53,666 nt of DNA, taken from CAJWKT01 sp964465375. GTDB taxonomy: Bacteria; Pseudomonadota; Gammaproteobacteria; Steroidobacterales; Rariloculaceae. Of the stretch, positions 26,761 through 35,887 are shown piece after piece. The translations under genes were made by a program, and so were the position numbers. The stretch's first letter is position 1, and the number at the start of each line of letters is the position of its first letter. The notes beneath the pieces were generated by a model. That model saw only the letters and a program-made list of their open reading frames with translations, searched no databases and had not been told where the DNA came from. The stretch spans positions 1 to 53,666 of the forward strand of contig CAYXIJ010000015.1 of assembly GCA_964465375.1 (NCBI GenBank). Reading direction: 5' to 3'.

Positions 26761-27765
26761 ATGCGGGTAACCGAAACAAAATTTCAACCTAATTCTAATT
26801 TTTTGGAAGAACTTAGGGCATTAGTCGGCGAAAGCTGGAAAGCTGTCAACCGAACCATTTCTAAACGCCTGGGAAGTGACATTGCGCTGGTAAACCAAGT
26901 CGCCCATCACATTATTCGTGGAGGTGGAAAACGGTTGAGACCCCTGACTGTACTGCTAGCAGCCAGGGCTTGCGGCTATCATGGCACTAACCATGCTATG
27001 GCTGCTGTCATCGTAGAATTTATCCATACCGCAACGCTGTTACACGATGATGTCGTGGACGACTCCGGATTGAGAAGAGGGCAAGAAACAGCAAATGCCG
27101 TCTTCGGCAATCAGGCTAGCGTTCTAGTCGGGGATTTCCTCTATTCTCGGGCCTTTCAGATGATGGTGGAACTTGACGAACCAAGAGTACTTGAAGTTAT
27201 GGCTAATGCGACTAACACCATTGCGGAGGGTGAAGTACTTCAACTAATGAACTGCAAGAACCCCGATACAACTGCCTCAGACTACATGGAAGTAATTTAC
27301 AGAAAAACAGCCAAGCTTTTTGAAGCCGGTGCCCGCATTGGCGCAATATTGAGTAAACAAAACGAGGATACAGAAGAAGCTCTAGTAGCTTTTGGTCGCC
27401 ATCTCGGTCTCGCCTTCCAATTGGTGGACGACGCCCTAGATTATGGTTCCTCAACCGAAGAATTAGGCAAAAACATTGGGGATGACCTGGCAGACGGAAA
27501 GCCCACACTTCCCTTGATCTATGCTATGGATCATGGCACCCGAGCTGAACAACACATGATCCGGAAAGCGATTGAAGCAGGTGACACACAGAACTTAACT
27601 TCTATTAAACTAGCAATAGAATCTTCCGGCGGATTTGATTACACGGCAGAGAGGGCCCAGGATGAAGCTCGTGCTGCTGCTGTGGCTCTCGATCTACTCC
27701 CTGAATCAAAATATAAAAAAGCACTCAAGAATCTCACACACTTTGCCATAACACGACGCTATTGA
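26761..27765 (+). CDS. ispB: Long-chain polyprenyl diphosphate synthase (octaprenyl type)
   Basis: Makes the isoprenoid side chain of ubiquinone by repeated condensation of isopentenyl diphosphate. The first Asp-rich motif is LLHDDVVDDSGLRRG (D96, D97, D100) and the second is LVDDALDYG (D223, D224, D227); GGGKRLRP binds the diphosphate. The 334-residue length and the position divergent from rplU-rpmA-obgE match ispB in gammaproteobacteria. Exact chain length cannot be read with certainty. Confidence 0.93.
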   Translation: MRVTETKFQPNSNFLEELRALVGESWKAVNRTISKRLGSDIALVNQVAHHIIRGGGKRLRPLTVLLAARACGYHGTNHAMAAVIVEFIHTATLLHDDVVDDSGLRRGQETANAVFGNQASVLVGDFLYSRAFQMMVELDEPRVLEVMANATNTIAEGEVLQLMNCKNPDTTASDYMEVIYRKTAKLFEAGARIGAILSKQNEDTEEALVAFGRHLGLAFQLVDDALDYGSSTEELGKNIGDDLADGKPTLPLIYAMDHGTRAEQHMIRKAIEAGDTQNLTSIKLAIESSGGFDYTAERAQDEARAAAVALDLLPESKYKKALKNLTHFAITRRY

Positions 27766-27874
27766 TTGCAACTACGCACAGAGCCCACGAATAATTTGAC
27801 AAAACAATAATTTGGTTCTTTCTGTAGAAAACTAAAGTGCTATCTATCCTAGAAAATTTCCCGCTTAAAACATC

Positions 27875-28201
27875 CTAGCTTTCATCCTCTTGGGCTTGGT
27901 GCTCTTTGAAAGCTGCGAGCTGCTCTTCAGTTGCTGGCTTCTGGTAGCGCCTTTTCCAATTAGAATAGGTCATCCCGTATACCTGAAGGCGCGCATCCTC
28001 AAGGTCGAGATCTAGACCTCGCTCCCCAGCCTCTTCAACCATCCATTTACTAAGGCAATTGCGGCAAAAACCTGCCAGGGTCATTAGTTCAATATTTTGG
28101 AGGTGTTTCTGTGTGTCTAGATGTCTAATAAGTCTGCGAAATACTGCTGCCTCAAGCTCCGTTTGTTCCTGCCGTTCCATACACAATCTCTCCCTGTTCA
28201 T
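27875..28201 (-). CDS. DUF1244 family protein
   Basis: A 108-residue protein whose core, VFRRLIRHLDTQKHLQNIEL and then MTLAGFCRNCLSKWMVEEAG with VYGMTYSNWKRRYQ, is the DUF1244 signature, including the conserved CRNC pair. DUF1244 proteins are small, helical and of unknown function. The ATG at 28201 overlaps the stop codon of the TPP enzyme by four bases (ATGA), so the two are translationally coupled; an internal ATG at 28180 is the alternative start. Confidence 0.85.
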   Translation of the reverse strand: MNRERLCMERQEQTELEAAVFRRLIRHLDTQKHLQNIELMTLAGFCRNCLSKWMVEEAGERGLDLDLEDARLQVYGMTYSNWKRRYQKPATEEQLAAFKEHQAQEDES

Positions 28202-29847
28202 GAATCCAAGCTATTAATGCTGTGGCCTTCGGGCATCAGAAAGGGCCACGGGGAAGACTCAGTCCCCGGTTCGATTGGAACCTCTATGAGCGAAGGAGCA
28301 TCCTCAGTAATTGCCTGCTCAAGTACCTTTCTCAACATTTCAGGTGTCTTCGCGAGATAGGCCGCCACCCCAAAACTCTCCGCAAGCTTGGTGAAACTTG
28401 GGTTTGTCAGGTCCTGACCTATAAGCCTGCCATGAAACCGCGTCTCCTGGTCCCTCAACACATTGCCAAACCCCCTGTTATTGAACACCACTGCCACTAC
28501 GTTAATCTTATGATGCACCGCAGTGGCAAGCTCCTGAACGCCAAACATGAAGCCACCATCACCATTTACAGACACAACCGGCTTTTCTGGATTAGCGACC
28601 TTTACTCCTAACGCTGTGTTGTAGCCAAAACCCAAGCAATCCTGATAACCAGCGTTTACATAGGTACGGGGCTCATAAACCGGAAAACCATACCGAGCCG
28701 TAAAGCCGATTTGAGCAATCTCTTCCACAAAAAATCCATCTTTGGGAAGTACCTGCCTGATTGCACTAAGGTAGTCCATCTGCGGTTGAACTGCCTGAAT
28801 ATCGCGCCACAGTTTTGCCTTCGTAGCCTTAAACTCGTCTTCCCGAGACAGCCTTGCTTGAATCACCTTATTCAAAGCATTTACTAGTAGGCGAACACCA
28901 AGCTTTGCGTCAGTCACAATTGCCGCGTCAGATTGCCGACGGGCCATTTCGCTAGGATCTATATCTATACGAACAACCTTGAAGGATTCCGGACCTGACT
29001 GCCAACGAATATAGGCTAATTCCATACGGGTACCTATGCCTATTAGAAGATCGGTTGAAAGCCAGTGTCGATATCCTGCCGCGCAAGAAAAACCATATGG
29101 CAAATGCTCACTAATGACCCCTCTGCCACCGCGGTGCGCTACCACGGGTGCTTGTAAAATCTTGGCTAACTCTAAAATCTCTTCCCCTGCCTCCCGCGCA
29201 CCTGACCCAACCATAATCATCGGATTACGAGCTTTCCTAAGCAGGTCAACCGCCTGGGCAATACTTTCAGGATCAGGTTCCGGAGGCGCCATGGGCTCAA
29301 CATGAGCTACTGGCTCAAGTTCTGCGGTGCGCCCGAAAATATCCCAAGGTGTTTCTATTGCCACCGGACGAATTCTGCCACTCCTAAGCTGCCTAAAGGC
29401 CTCTGTCATCACAGCGGATGCTTCTTCAGGGTTGCTAATACGGGCTGCCCATTTGGTCAGCAACTTCAGTGTGCCAAGTTGATCGGGCAACTCATGCAAA
29501 ATGCCGTGTCCATGACCAATTTCATCAGAAAAAATCTCGCCTGTAATGCACAGTACGGGTTCGTTAGCGCCATAGGCAGTCGCAAGAGCTGCACCACTAT
29601 TCAACACCCCTGGTCCTGGCACTACCGAATAGGCACCAACCCTACCTGATGATCTAGCGTACCCGTAAGCCATATAACCAGCACCTTGCTCATGGCGAGT
29701 ATTAATCACATGCAACTTATCTCGCTTGTCATAGAGGGCATCAAAAAAATCATAGATGTGCGCCCCCGGAATGCCGAACAACGTATCTACCCCATTAGAT
29801 ATGAGGGAATCAGTAATAGCCTGTCCTGTAGTAACCAAAGGCACCAT
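28198..29847 (-). CDS. Thiamine diphosphate-dependent enzyme, acetolactate synthase-like
   Basis: A 549-residue enzyme with the three domains of the ThDP family. The N-terminal PYR domain has GVDTLFGIPGAHIYDFF and the catalytic Glu at residue 53 in NTRHEQGAGYMAYGYAR. The central domain has NPMIMVGSGAR. The C-terminal PP domain carries the cofactor motif VNGDGGFMFGVQELATAV ending in FNNRGFGNV. It resembles large subunits of acetolactate synthase, but no ilvN-like subunit is nearby, so it may be a decarboxylase or carboligase of a catabolic route. ATG 29847 has GGAG upstream; the longer frame to 29931 overlaps the sulfotransferase gene. Confidence 0.85.
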   Translation of the reverse strand: MVPLVTTGQAITDSLISNGVDTLFGIPGAHIYDFFDALYDKRDKLHVINTRHEQGAGYMAYGYARSSGRVGAYSVVPGPGVLNSGAALATAYGANEPVLCITGEIFSDEIGHGHGILHELPDQLGTLKLLTKWAARISNPEEASAVMTEAFRQLRSGRIRPVAIETPWDIFGRTAELEPVAHVEPMAPPEPDPESIAQAVDLLRKARNPMIMVGSGAREAGEEILELAKILQAPVVAHRGGRGVISEHLPYGFSCAAGYRHWLSTDLLIGIGTRMELAYIRWQSGPESFKVVRIDIDPSEMARRQSDAAIVTDAKLGVRLLVNALNKVIQARLSREDEFKATKAKLWRDIQAVQPQMDYLSAIRQVLPKDGFFVEEIAQIGFTARYGFPVYEPRTYVNAGYQDCLGFGYNTALGVKVANPEKPVVSVNGDGGFMFGVQELATAVHHKINVVAVVFNNRGFGNVLRDQETRFHGRLIGQDLTNPSFTKLAESFGVAAYLAKTPEMLRKVLEQAITEDAPSLIEVPIEPGTESSPWPFLMPEGHSINSLDS

Positions 29848-29897
29848 TAAATCTCCGAAACAGAGCGCCCATCCTACATTGAGCGCACTTTGAACAG

Positions 29898-30773
29898 CTA
29901 GGCGCGGGCCATCTTTAAAACCTCTGGCCAAAGAGTTTTTAGGTCCGTACCATGCGCTATTTCATCAAACTTATCAGCCAATCTGCACGCCTGATCCGGC
30001 GAAAAATAGTTTAGCCAATCCCCTACCTGCCCTTTGCGAACAAAGGCCGGCATGTCATCAGGACGCTGACTAGACCAACGCTGCTGGTTTCTACTCATAC
30101 TATCGTAGCTTGAGTTCCGGATAACGTCTTTAAGCACCTTCTGATCACGAACCACAGCAGCTGCCTCTGGGCCAAGAAATGAACCTATGGAACGAATAGC
30201 TTCAAGGGGCCGAGCTTTCATTTGCTCATAAGTTAAAAACAAAATATTGCCTTGGTCCCTATTTTCATACCAAGACACAAGATTTGCGAAGTAGTCACCA
30301 AAATCTACCTCGCCCGACAAAAAGCATTCGAAAAACTCATCGAAACTGCCATTAACAAAATCATAATGTTGCACAAAACCCCGAGTGTGATGATAGAACG
30401 ACACCGCACAATCGAAGGGATTGCGCGCAATATAGAGATATGATGCCTCAGAATGATAGGGCATCATATAAAAAGGCAAGTGGCTTTTTATGCAGCGAGG
30501 AGAATTCAGGGCCTCAACTGCCACCCTACCAACCTCCTCCAGATGCGGAATTTCTTTAGTCATATTACCACTAGCTGGCAAGGCTCTACCCTTGTGCAAA
30601 ATCAAATAGACAATGTATTGCAACCAAGTAGTGCCGCACTTTGGGTATGCGCAGATAAAAATATCGCTCGGGCAGGCGGTGTATTGAAGAGCGGACCCGA
30701 AGGCCTCTAGGGGAAACCCCATGGGCATCAGGAACCCCTCATGATCTGTATAGCTCGGCTTTCTTTGTACCAT
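29898..30773 (-). CDS. Sulfotransferase, PAPS-dependent (sulfotransfer_1 type)
   Basis: Transfers a sulfuryl group from PAPS to a hydroxyl or amine. The 5'-phosphosulfate-binding loop is YPKCGTTWLQ (residues 43-52, K45), the 3'-phosphate site is YIARNPFDCAVSFYHHTRGF, and the late RKGQVGDWLNYFS matches the RKGxxGDWKNxFT motif of cytosolic sulfotransferases. A catalytic His candidate lies in KSHLPF. The 291-residue protein is close to eukaryotic SULT1 enzymes in length. No PAPS-synthesis genes are adjacent. The acceptor is unknown. Confidence 0.9.
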   Translation of the reverse strand: MVQRKPSYTDHEGFLMPMGFPLEAFGSALQYTACPSDIFICAYPKCGTTWLQYIVYLILHKGRALPASGNMTKEIPHLEEVGRVAVEALNSPRCIKSHLPFYMMPYHSEASYLYIARNPFDCAVSFYHHTRGFVQHYDFVNGSFDEFFECFLSGEVDFGDYFANLVSWYENRDQGNILFLTYEQMKARPLEAIRSIGSFLGPEAAAVVRDQKVLKDVIRNSSYDSMSRNQQRWSSQRPDDMPAFVRKGQVGDWLNYFSPDQACRLADKFDEIAHGTDLKTLWPEVLKMARA

Positions 30774-30853
30774 AAACGCCGTTTCAATTTTATCAGTTCA
30801 GTCGTGCCCCTCTTAAGGCACGCTAAAAGCAAAAGATTGCCTCGTACTTAATA

Positions 30854-31681
30854 CTAAGTAATCTCAGCTAGCTGACTCTTTAATCGCAACGCCCCCTCTT
30901 TTAGTGCTGGAAGAAAATGATTGAGGAGCTCCCTCTTTGAAATGTCATTAATTTGAAAAACCACACACAGGGAAGCAATCACATGCCCCAGTAGATCCTT
31001 CACGGGCACTGCAATGGAACCAACTCTCAACTCAAATTCCTGATCAACGATTGAATAACCGTTATTTCGGACTCTGCTCAGCTCACCACGCACATCTCCC
31101 CGTGTGATCAGTGTGTATTCGGTTCTCCGGATAAAATTGACTCGATCAATATAGGATTCTAGATCTGATTCCGGCCAGGAAGCCATAAACACACGACCCA
31201 GTGCCGTGCAAAAAATCGGCAGGCGATTGCCTACACTCAGCTTTATAGACACCACGCGATCATCTGGCGCAATGGCACTTGCAATGCTTACCACCTCATC
31301 CCCGTCGAGCACCGCCAAGACCGATGTTTGGCGCAGCCTGGAACTGATTAGGTCCAATATTGGCTGGGCAGCTAACGGAAAGGATCCTGTTTTTGCATAG
31401 GCGTAACCCAGGGTGAGTACTTTTGGCGGAAGAAAAAAAAGGCGCCCCTCGGAAGCAACGTAGCCGAGTTGTTGCAGTGTGTGGAGACATCGGCGCGCTA
31501 CACCCCGGGACAATCCAGTTAAACGCCCCACGTCGGCAATAGTGAGCCTACGGTGACCTATGTCATCAAAAACACGAATAACCGCAAGTCCACGCGCCAA
31601 AGAAGTCATAAAATCAGGATCACCACTACGAAAAAGCATGCCCTGCTTGGCTGATTCAGCGATAGTACGGTCAGCGGACAT
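30854..31681 (-). CDS. IclR-family transcriptional regulator (PcaR/PobR-like)
   Basis: A regulator with an N-terminal winged helix (LARGLAVIRVFDD, then TIADVGRLTGLSRGVARRCL) and a C-terminal GAF-like ligand domain. The sequence resembles the PcaR/PobR/CatR group that controls aromatic-acid catabolism. ATG 31681 has GGGGGGAG seven bases upstream and is preferred to 31717. It is divergent from the TonB receptor and transcribed toward the sulfotransferase and TPP enzyme genes, so it may control either side. Confidence 0.87.
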   Translation of the reverse strand: MSADRTIAESAKQGMLFRSGDPDFMTSLARGLAVIRVFDDIGHRRLTIADVGRLTGLSRGVARRCLHTLQQLGYVASEGRLFFLPPKVLTLGYAYAKTGSFPLAAQPILDLISSRLRQTSVLAVLDGDEVVSIASAIAPDDRVVSIKLSVGNRLPIFCTALGRVFMASWPESDLESYIDRVNFIRRTEYTLITRGDVRGELSRVRNNGYSIVDQEFELRVGSIAVPVKDLLGHVIASLCVVFQINDISKRELLNHFLPALKEGALRLKSQLAEIT

Positions 31682-31819
31682 CAAAATCTCCCCCCCTGTA
31701 TCCAAGGTTTGTGGCAAATTAGGTTCAAAAAACCTCTTCAGTAGTCGAAGTATACTCTACGTCCGATTATCGTACCTAGGACCTCGCTAGTTTTTAAGGT
31801 AACCTCTGCAAACGGGCCA

Positions 31820-31847
31820 TACTGGCCAAGTTGTTTTTTTGCCAGTA
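31820..31847. promoter_or_regulatory. Inverted repeat between iclR-type gene and TonB receptor
   Basis: TACTGGC (31820-31826) and GCCAGTA (31841-31847) are perfect reverse complements across a 14-base spacer containing a T7 run. It lies 65 bases before the TonB receptor start. It could be an operator or a leader hairpin. An 8-base palindrome AGTATACT at 31749-31756 is a second candidate site closer to the regulator. Confidence 0.3.
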
Positions 31848-31912
31848 ATGCGCGAACAATGATGGTGTAAGCCACTAAATTTGAGAGTTTAATGAACCTT
31901 GGAGGATTGAGT

Positions 31913-34606
31913 ATGATGGTTCCAAATAAGACTGGCGGCGGGTATTGGTATTTACTTGCTGCGTTATTTGTTGCTTGGACTCTGCCCGCCCTCGGGCAAG
32001 ATGAGCTAGAGGAAGTTATTGTGACGGGCTCCCTAATTGCGAGACCTGCCGACCGACCCCAACCGATTACCGTGCTAGGGGCCGAAGATATATCGAATGA
32101 GCAGCGCGCGAATCTGGGTGAAATCTTTATGGATATGAGCATCAGTCAAGGCGGCAGCGCACTGAACTCAGGTCCCACCTCACCAACCTCCTACGTGAAC
32201 CTTCGGGGTGTGGGTGCCAGAGCCACGCTGGTTCTGCTCGACGGACGAAGACAGACCGTGGACGGGGCAATCGCCGGCGGGTCTGCTGCCGTTGATATCA
32301 ACAACTTGGCTCCATCCATCATGTTAGAACGAGTCGAGGTCCTGACCGACGGGGCATCTGCCCTGTACGGAAGTGACGCGGTGGCCGGCGTGGTTAACCT
32401 GATCACCCGCAGAAATTTTGAAGGCGCAGAAGTCTCGGTGCGTGGCATGGAGCTCGATAGAACCGGTACGGGCGAATCCATCATCGGCGCAATTTTTGGT
32501 ACTTCCGTTTCAGAAGATACCAGCATTGTGGCAGGCTTTGAGTACACGGAGCGCGACCTGGTCAACACCGACATGCTGTTTGACGATGACCGTTTGAGTA
32601 TCTCGGTCGTGTCCAGTTCCGGTAACCCGGGCAGCTTTACTCCGGTTGGCCAAAGTTCAAAGAAGCGCATCGCAGATCCGCTTTGCGGCGATGCCTCACT
32701 GGGCAGGGGTGTAGCTGACACTGCCTTAGCAGCTGGCATCAAGAGAAGCATGGGGCGCGGTGGTTCAGGTGGTTACTGCGGCCTGCAACTGAGTCTTGGC
32801 CGTAACCAGGTAGCAGAAACTGAGCGCTTGGTGGGTCTCGTTGTGATTGACCACGCTTTCGGGGATGGCCTCGAGGCAAAAGTGGATATGGGCTTTGCTC
32901 GAACCCGCTTCGAGACCAATTTCGGTTTCGGGTTACCCATCCTCTGGAATGGGGCCCTTACGGGTCTCCCGATTGTACCAAAAACCAATCCGGGTACGAT
33001 CGCTGAAAATGCGCGTTCCGGGGTAACGCTTCAAGACTACAACCTTAACTACCGGATGATGAGCCCCGCTGATCCAGGTGGCCCACAGTCCTATCGAACA
33101 GAACAGGACACCATCCGTCTGGCCGGTGTTTTGAACGGCGAAATCAACCAGAATTGGGGTTGGCAGGTCGCGGGAACTTTCTCGCAAAGTGATGCCACCA
33201 TGTGGGGCAGGGACGTCCTGCCAGATCGCTTTGAGGCAGCTTTAAACGGTAAGGGTGGTCCAGCTGACAATCAGTACTGGAACCCCTGGGCCAACGCTTA
33301 CCTGGCCAGCAAAGGTGATGCAAACTGGAACGATCCGGCGCTACGTGACTGGATTCTCGTGGACAAGAACACGGACGGAACCGCCGAGTTGACCACGTTG
33401 GATTTCCTCGTCTCGGGCGAAATCGGCGAAATGGCTGGCGGACCCACGGGTCTGGCGGTCGGGCTACAAACCAGGGAACAGACGTTCGGGCTGGATTTCG
33501 ATCCCCTGCAAAATGACGGTTACTACGCATTTAGGCCTTTGGCTGTCCCGGATTACTCCGGAACGCGTACGGCGGACTCGATCTATGCCGAAATGGTCAT
33601 GTTCCCGTCAGACACCTTTGAGGTGCAGCTTGCTGCCAGAAAAGAAGATTACGGGACTGTTGACTCGGTCAACCCAAAGATCGGCCTATTGTGGACACCT
33701 GCAGAAGGTGTCTTCGTCCGCGCTACAGCCGGCTCCGCATTCCGGGTCCCGGGTGAGCTGCAAACCTTCGGCCAAAGTGTGAGTCGTGGTCCGGTAGGTG
33801 GAGAACTGGGTGGAGAGCTCGTGGATGCGGGCGCCCGAAGAGTCGGTAACCCGAACCTCAATCCCGAAGAGTCCGATAACCTCACGTTCGGGGTAACCTG
33901 GGACGTGACGGACAATTTCAGTCTTGATCTCAACTACTGGAAGATTGAGTTCACGAACCTAGTGGTCGCCGAAGACGCCGATATTGTCTGGAACAATGAT
34001 CTCAAGGATGGTTACATCAATGACCCGAGGATCATACTGCGCGCCGGCGCCCCTAATAAAGTCTCAGAGATGGTTGCCTCGGATATCGCGGGCTTTGAGT
34101 TCGCTTATATCAACCAGGACTTCCAGAATACCGATGGGTTGGATTTTAACTTCGACTATCGATTCTCTGCCGGGGCGAACGACTTCGGAGTCAATTTTTC
34201 TGGCACGAAAACCCTGAGTTACGAAATGAGTACTGAAGGCGCGGTATTCGAAGGTGTGGGTTATATGAATCACTCCAACCTCGGTATAGCCATGCCAGAA
34301 TTGATGGGCAGGCTGACCCTGGATTGGCGCAATGGAGCCCATTATCTGAGGCTCACATCCCGCCATGTCGGTGAGGTTAAGGAGGATTCTCCAACCGAGA
34401 AGGACACGACCTCGTTCGACTACAACACCTACGACCTACTTTATAACCTCTCCATTGGTGATGGTGCGGGTAACTTCAACGTTGCAATCATCAATGCAAC
34501 GGACGAAGAAACCCCACGTGACGGTACAACCTTGGGAACCAACTTGAGTGGTACCTGGGATCCGAGGGGACGTATGTATAGAGTTGGCTTTAACTGGGGA
34601 TTCTAA
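31913..34606 (+). CDS. TonB-dependent outer-membrane receptor
   Basis: A 22-strand gated barrel for energy-dependent uptake of a large or scarce nutrient. After a signal peptide (YLLAALFVAWTLPALG) comes a TonB-box-like EEVIVTGSLI, then the plug domain (YVNLRGVGARATLVLLDGRR, GSDAVAGVVNLITRR) and the barrel, ending in an aromatic residue (RVGFNWGF). ATG 31913 has GGAGG seven bases upstream; the frame is open to 31892. It is closely followed by a strong terminator. Substrate unknown; the plug is of the type common in oligotrophic marine bacteria. Confidence 0.92.
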   Translation: MMVPNKTGGGYWYLLAALFVAWTLPALGQDELEEVIVTGSLIARPADRPQPITVLGAEDISNEQRANLGEIFMDMSISQGGSALNSGPTSPTSYVNLRGVGARATLVLLDGRRQTVDGAIAGGSAAVDINNLAPSIMLERVEVLTDGASALYGSDAVAGVVNLITRRNFEGAEVSVRGMELDRTGTGESIIGAIFGTSVSEDTSIVAGFEYTERDLVNTDMLFDDDRLSISVVSSSGNPGSFTPVGQSSKKRIADPLCGDASLGRGVADTALAAGIKRSMGRGGSGGYCGLQLSLGRNQVAETERLVGLVVIDHAFGDGLEAKVDMGFARTRFETNFGFGLPILWNGALTGLPIVPKTNPGTIAENARSGVTLQDYNLNYRMMSPADPGGPQSYRTEQDTIRLAGVLNGEINQNWGWQVAGTFSQSDATMWGRDVLPDRFEAALNGKGGPADNQYWNPWANAYLASKGDANWNDPALRDWILVDKNTDGTAELTTLDFLVSGEIGEMAGGPTGLAVGLQTREQTFGLDFDPLQNDGYYAFRPLAVPDYSGTRTADSIYAEMVMFPSDTFEVQLAARKEDYGTVDSVNPKIGLLWTPAEGVFVRATAGSAFRVPGELQTFGQSVSRGPVGGELGGELVDAGARRVGNPNLNPEESDNLTFGVTWDVTDNFSLDLNYWKIEFTNLVVAEDADIVWNNDLKDGYINDPRIILRAGAPNKVSEMVASDIAGFEFAYINQDFQNTDGLDFNFDYRFSAGANDFGVNFSGTKTLSYEMSTEGAVFEGVGYMNHSNLGIAMPELMGRLTLDWRNGAHYLRLTSRHVGEVKEDSPTEKDTTSFDYNTYDLLYNLSIGDGAGNFNVAIINATDEETPRDGTTLGTNLSGTWDPRGRMYRVGFNWGF

Positions 34607-34673
34607 TAAAAGGGATTTCCCGGACAACGCTGAGTGGGGGGTACCGCATGTGTAAAGTGTAGGTGCCCATTAG

Positions 34674-34704
34674 AACGCCCCATCTAACCATGGGGCGTTT
34701 TTTT
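34674..34704 (+). terminator. Rho-independent terminator of the TonB receptor gene
   Basis: AACGCCCCAT (34674-34683) and ATGGGGCGTT (34690-34699) form a perfect 10-base stem with a six-base loop CTAACC, followed by a run of seven Ts that overlaps the stem end. It separates the TonB receptor from the DUF6152 gene. Confidence 0.9.
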
Positions 34705-34794
34705 ATGCGTGGAAATCAAATCCCCTTCCCTTTGCTGAAATATCACCCAAAAAAAATTCAATGGAAGAACTCTAATCTGGTCGAGGGCACAATA

Positions 34795-35835
34795 ATGAAA
34801 TTCGTGATAGCTGCGTTATTTTTCACTATCCCATTATTTTGGTCTAAGACCTTCGGGCACCATGGACGAGTCGGCGCTCCAATTCTATATAAAGCGGACG
34901 ACCTGGTGATACTGGAAGGTGAACTCATCGACATATTTTGGCGATTCCCGCATGTCCGATTTGGCCTGAGCGTCCCAACTAACGGTACTGAAGAAACCAT
35001 CTGGGAGCTGGAGTGGGGTATCCCGAATGTGCTTGAGGGCCAGGGCATTACAACCGATTTTTTCCAAATAGGTGATCACATCAAAGCGGCTGGACACATT
35101 GCCTTGCGCGATGACCGTTCCCTGGGGCTTCTCCATCTGCTCCTACCCAACGGGCAGGAATTTGCACCAAACGGACGGGCATTGCTATGGTCCAGCGAAC
35201 GAGTACAAACCATTCAACAAGAATACGACCCGTCCGAGGTAGAAGCGGCGAAACAGACTGCCAAGGGCTTTTTTCGGGTATGGAGCAGCACCAAGTTACC
35301 TACCCAAGTGGATGCGGCACATAATTTCGATCACTTACTAACGCCTGTGGGGCAACAAGCCCTAGCTGCCTGGGATCCAGTCAAGCACCCTGTTTTGGAA
35401 TGTGTGCCGAGAGGTATGCCGGCACGCATGTTGGCCGGCCCTATTGAGTTCTTGGATGGTGGTGAGCAAATTTCGATTAAATCCATCTGGTGGGGTGGAG
35501 AGCGGGTTATCCACCTAGAAAGCGAACATGTCCCTGCCGGGACCGGGCCTACCCGGCTTGGGTACTCGAGGGGTTCATGGGACGGCGATGCGCTTGTGGT
35601 CGAAACCACCCACGTGGACTGGCCCTACTTTGACCGCCGCGGAACACCACAATCCGATCAGATGGAATTCGTCGAAAGATTCGAAATGAGCACAGATGAG
35701 ACTCGCATGCAGTATACGTTGACGGGCACTGATCCGGTCACGTTTACCGAACCAGTCACGGTGAAAACTGACTGGATCTGGACACCGGGACGGGAAGTGT
35801 ATACCTCTGACTGCGTACTATGGGACGGTAAATAA
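34795..35835 (+). CDS. Exported DUF6152 protein fused to partner domain (second fused copy)
   Basis: About 346 residues. The frame is open from 34663, but that reading starts inside the upstream terminator; ATG 34795 gives a signal peptide (MKFVIAALFFTIPLFWSKTF) and has GAGGG nine bases upstream. The mature protein begins with GHHGRVG, then FWRFPHVRFGLSV and WELEWGIPNVL, a diverged DUF6152 domain in which NPH is replaced by FPH. The second domain has LECVPRG, GSWDGDALVVETTHVDWPYF, VERF and a terminal YTSDC. The DGRxHP element seen in the other copies is missing. Function unknown. Confidence 0.8.
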   Translation: MKFVIAALFFTIPLFWSKTFGHHGRVGAPILYKADDLVILEGELIDIFWRFPHVRFGLSVPTNGTEETIWELEWGIPNVLEGQGITTDFFQIGDHIKAAGHIALRDDRSLGLLHLLLPNGQEFAPNGRALLWSSERVQTIQQEYDPSEVEAAKQTAKGFFRVWSSTKLPTQVDAAHNFDHLLTPVGQQALAAWDPVKHPVLECVPRGMPARMLAGPIEFLDGGEQISIKSIWWGGERVIHLESEHVPAGTGPTRLGYSRGSWDGDALVVETTHVDWPYFDRRGTPQSDQMEFVERFEMSTDETRMQYTLTGTDPVTFTEPVTVKTDWIWTPGREVYTSDCVLWDGK

Positions 35836-35887
35836 TATAACGCCTACTACCAGCCACCCAGTGGCGACAGGGGGTTCCTGCGACGCA

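Noticed and set aside
29848..29931. Longer N-terminus of the TPP enzyme
   Set aside because: The extension overlaps the sulfotransferase gene, is not conserved in character, and ATG 29847 has a proper ribosome binding site.
32191..32751. Reverse open frame of 186 codons opposite the TonB receptor
   Set aside because: It lies wholly inside a well-supported receptor gene and mirrors its codon pattern; no independent start signal or protein family.
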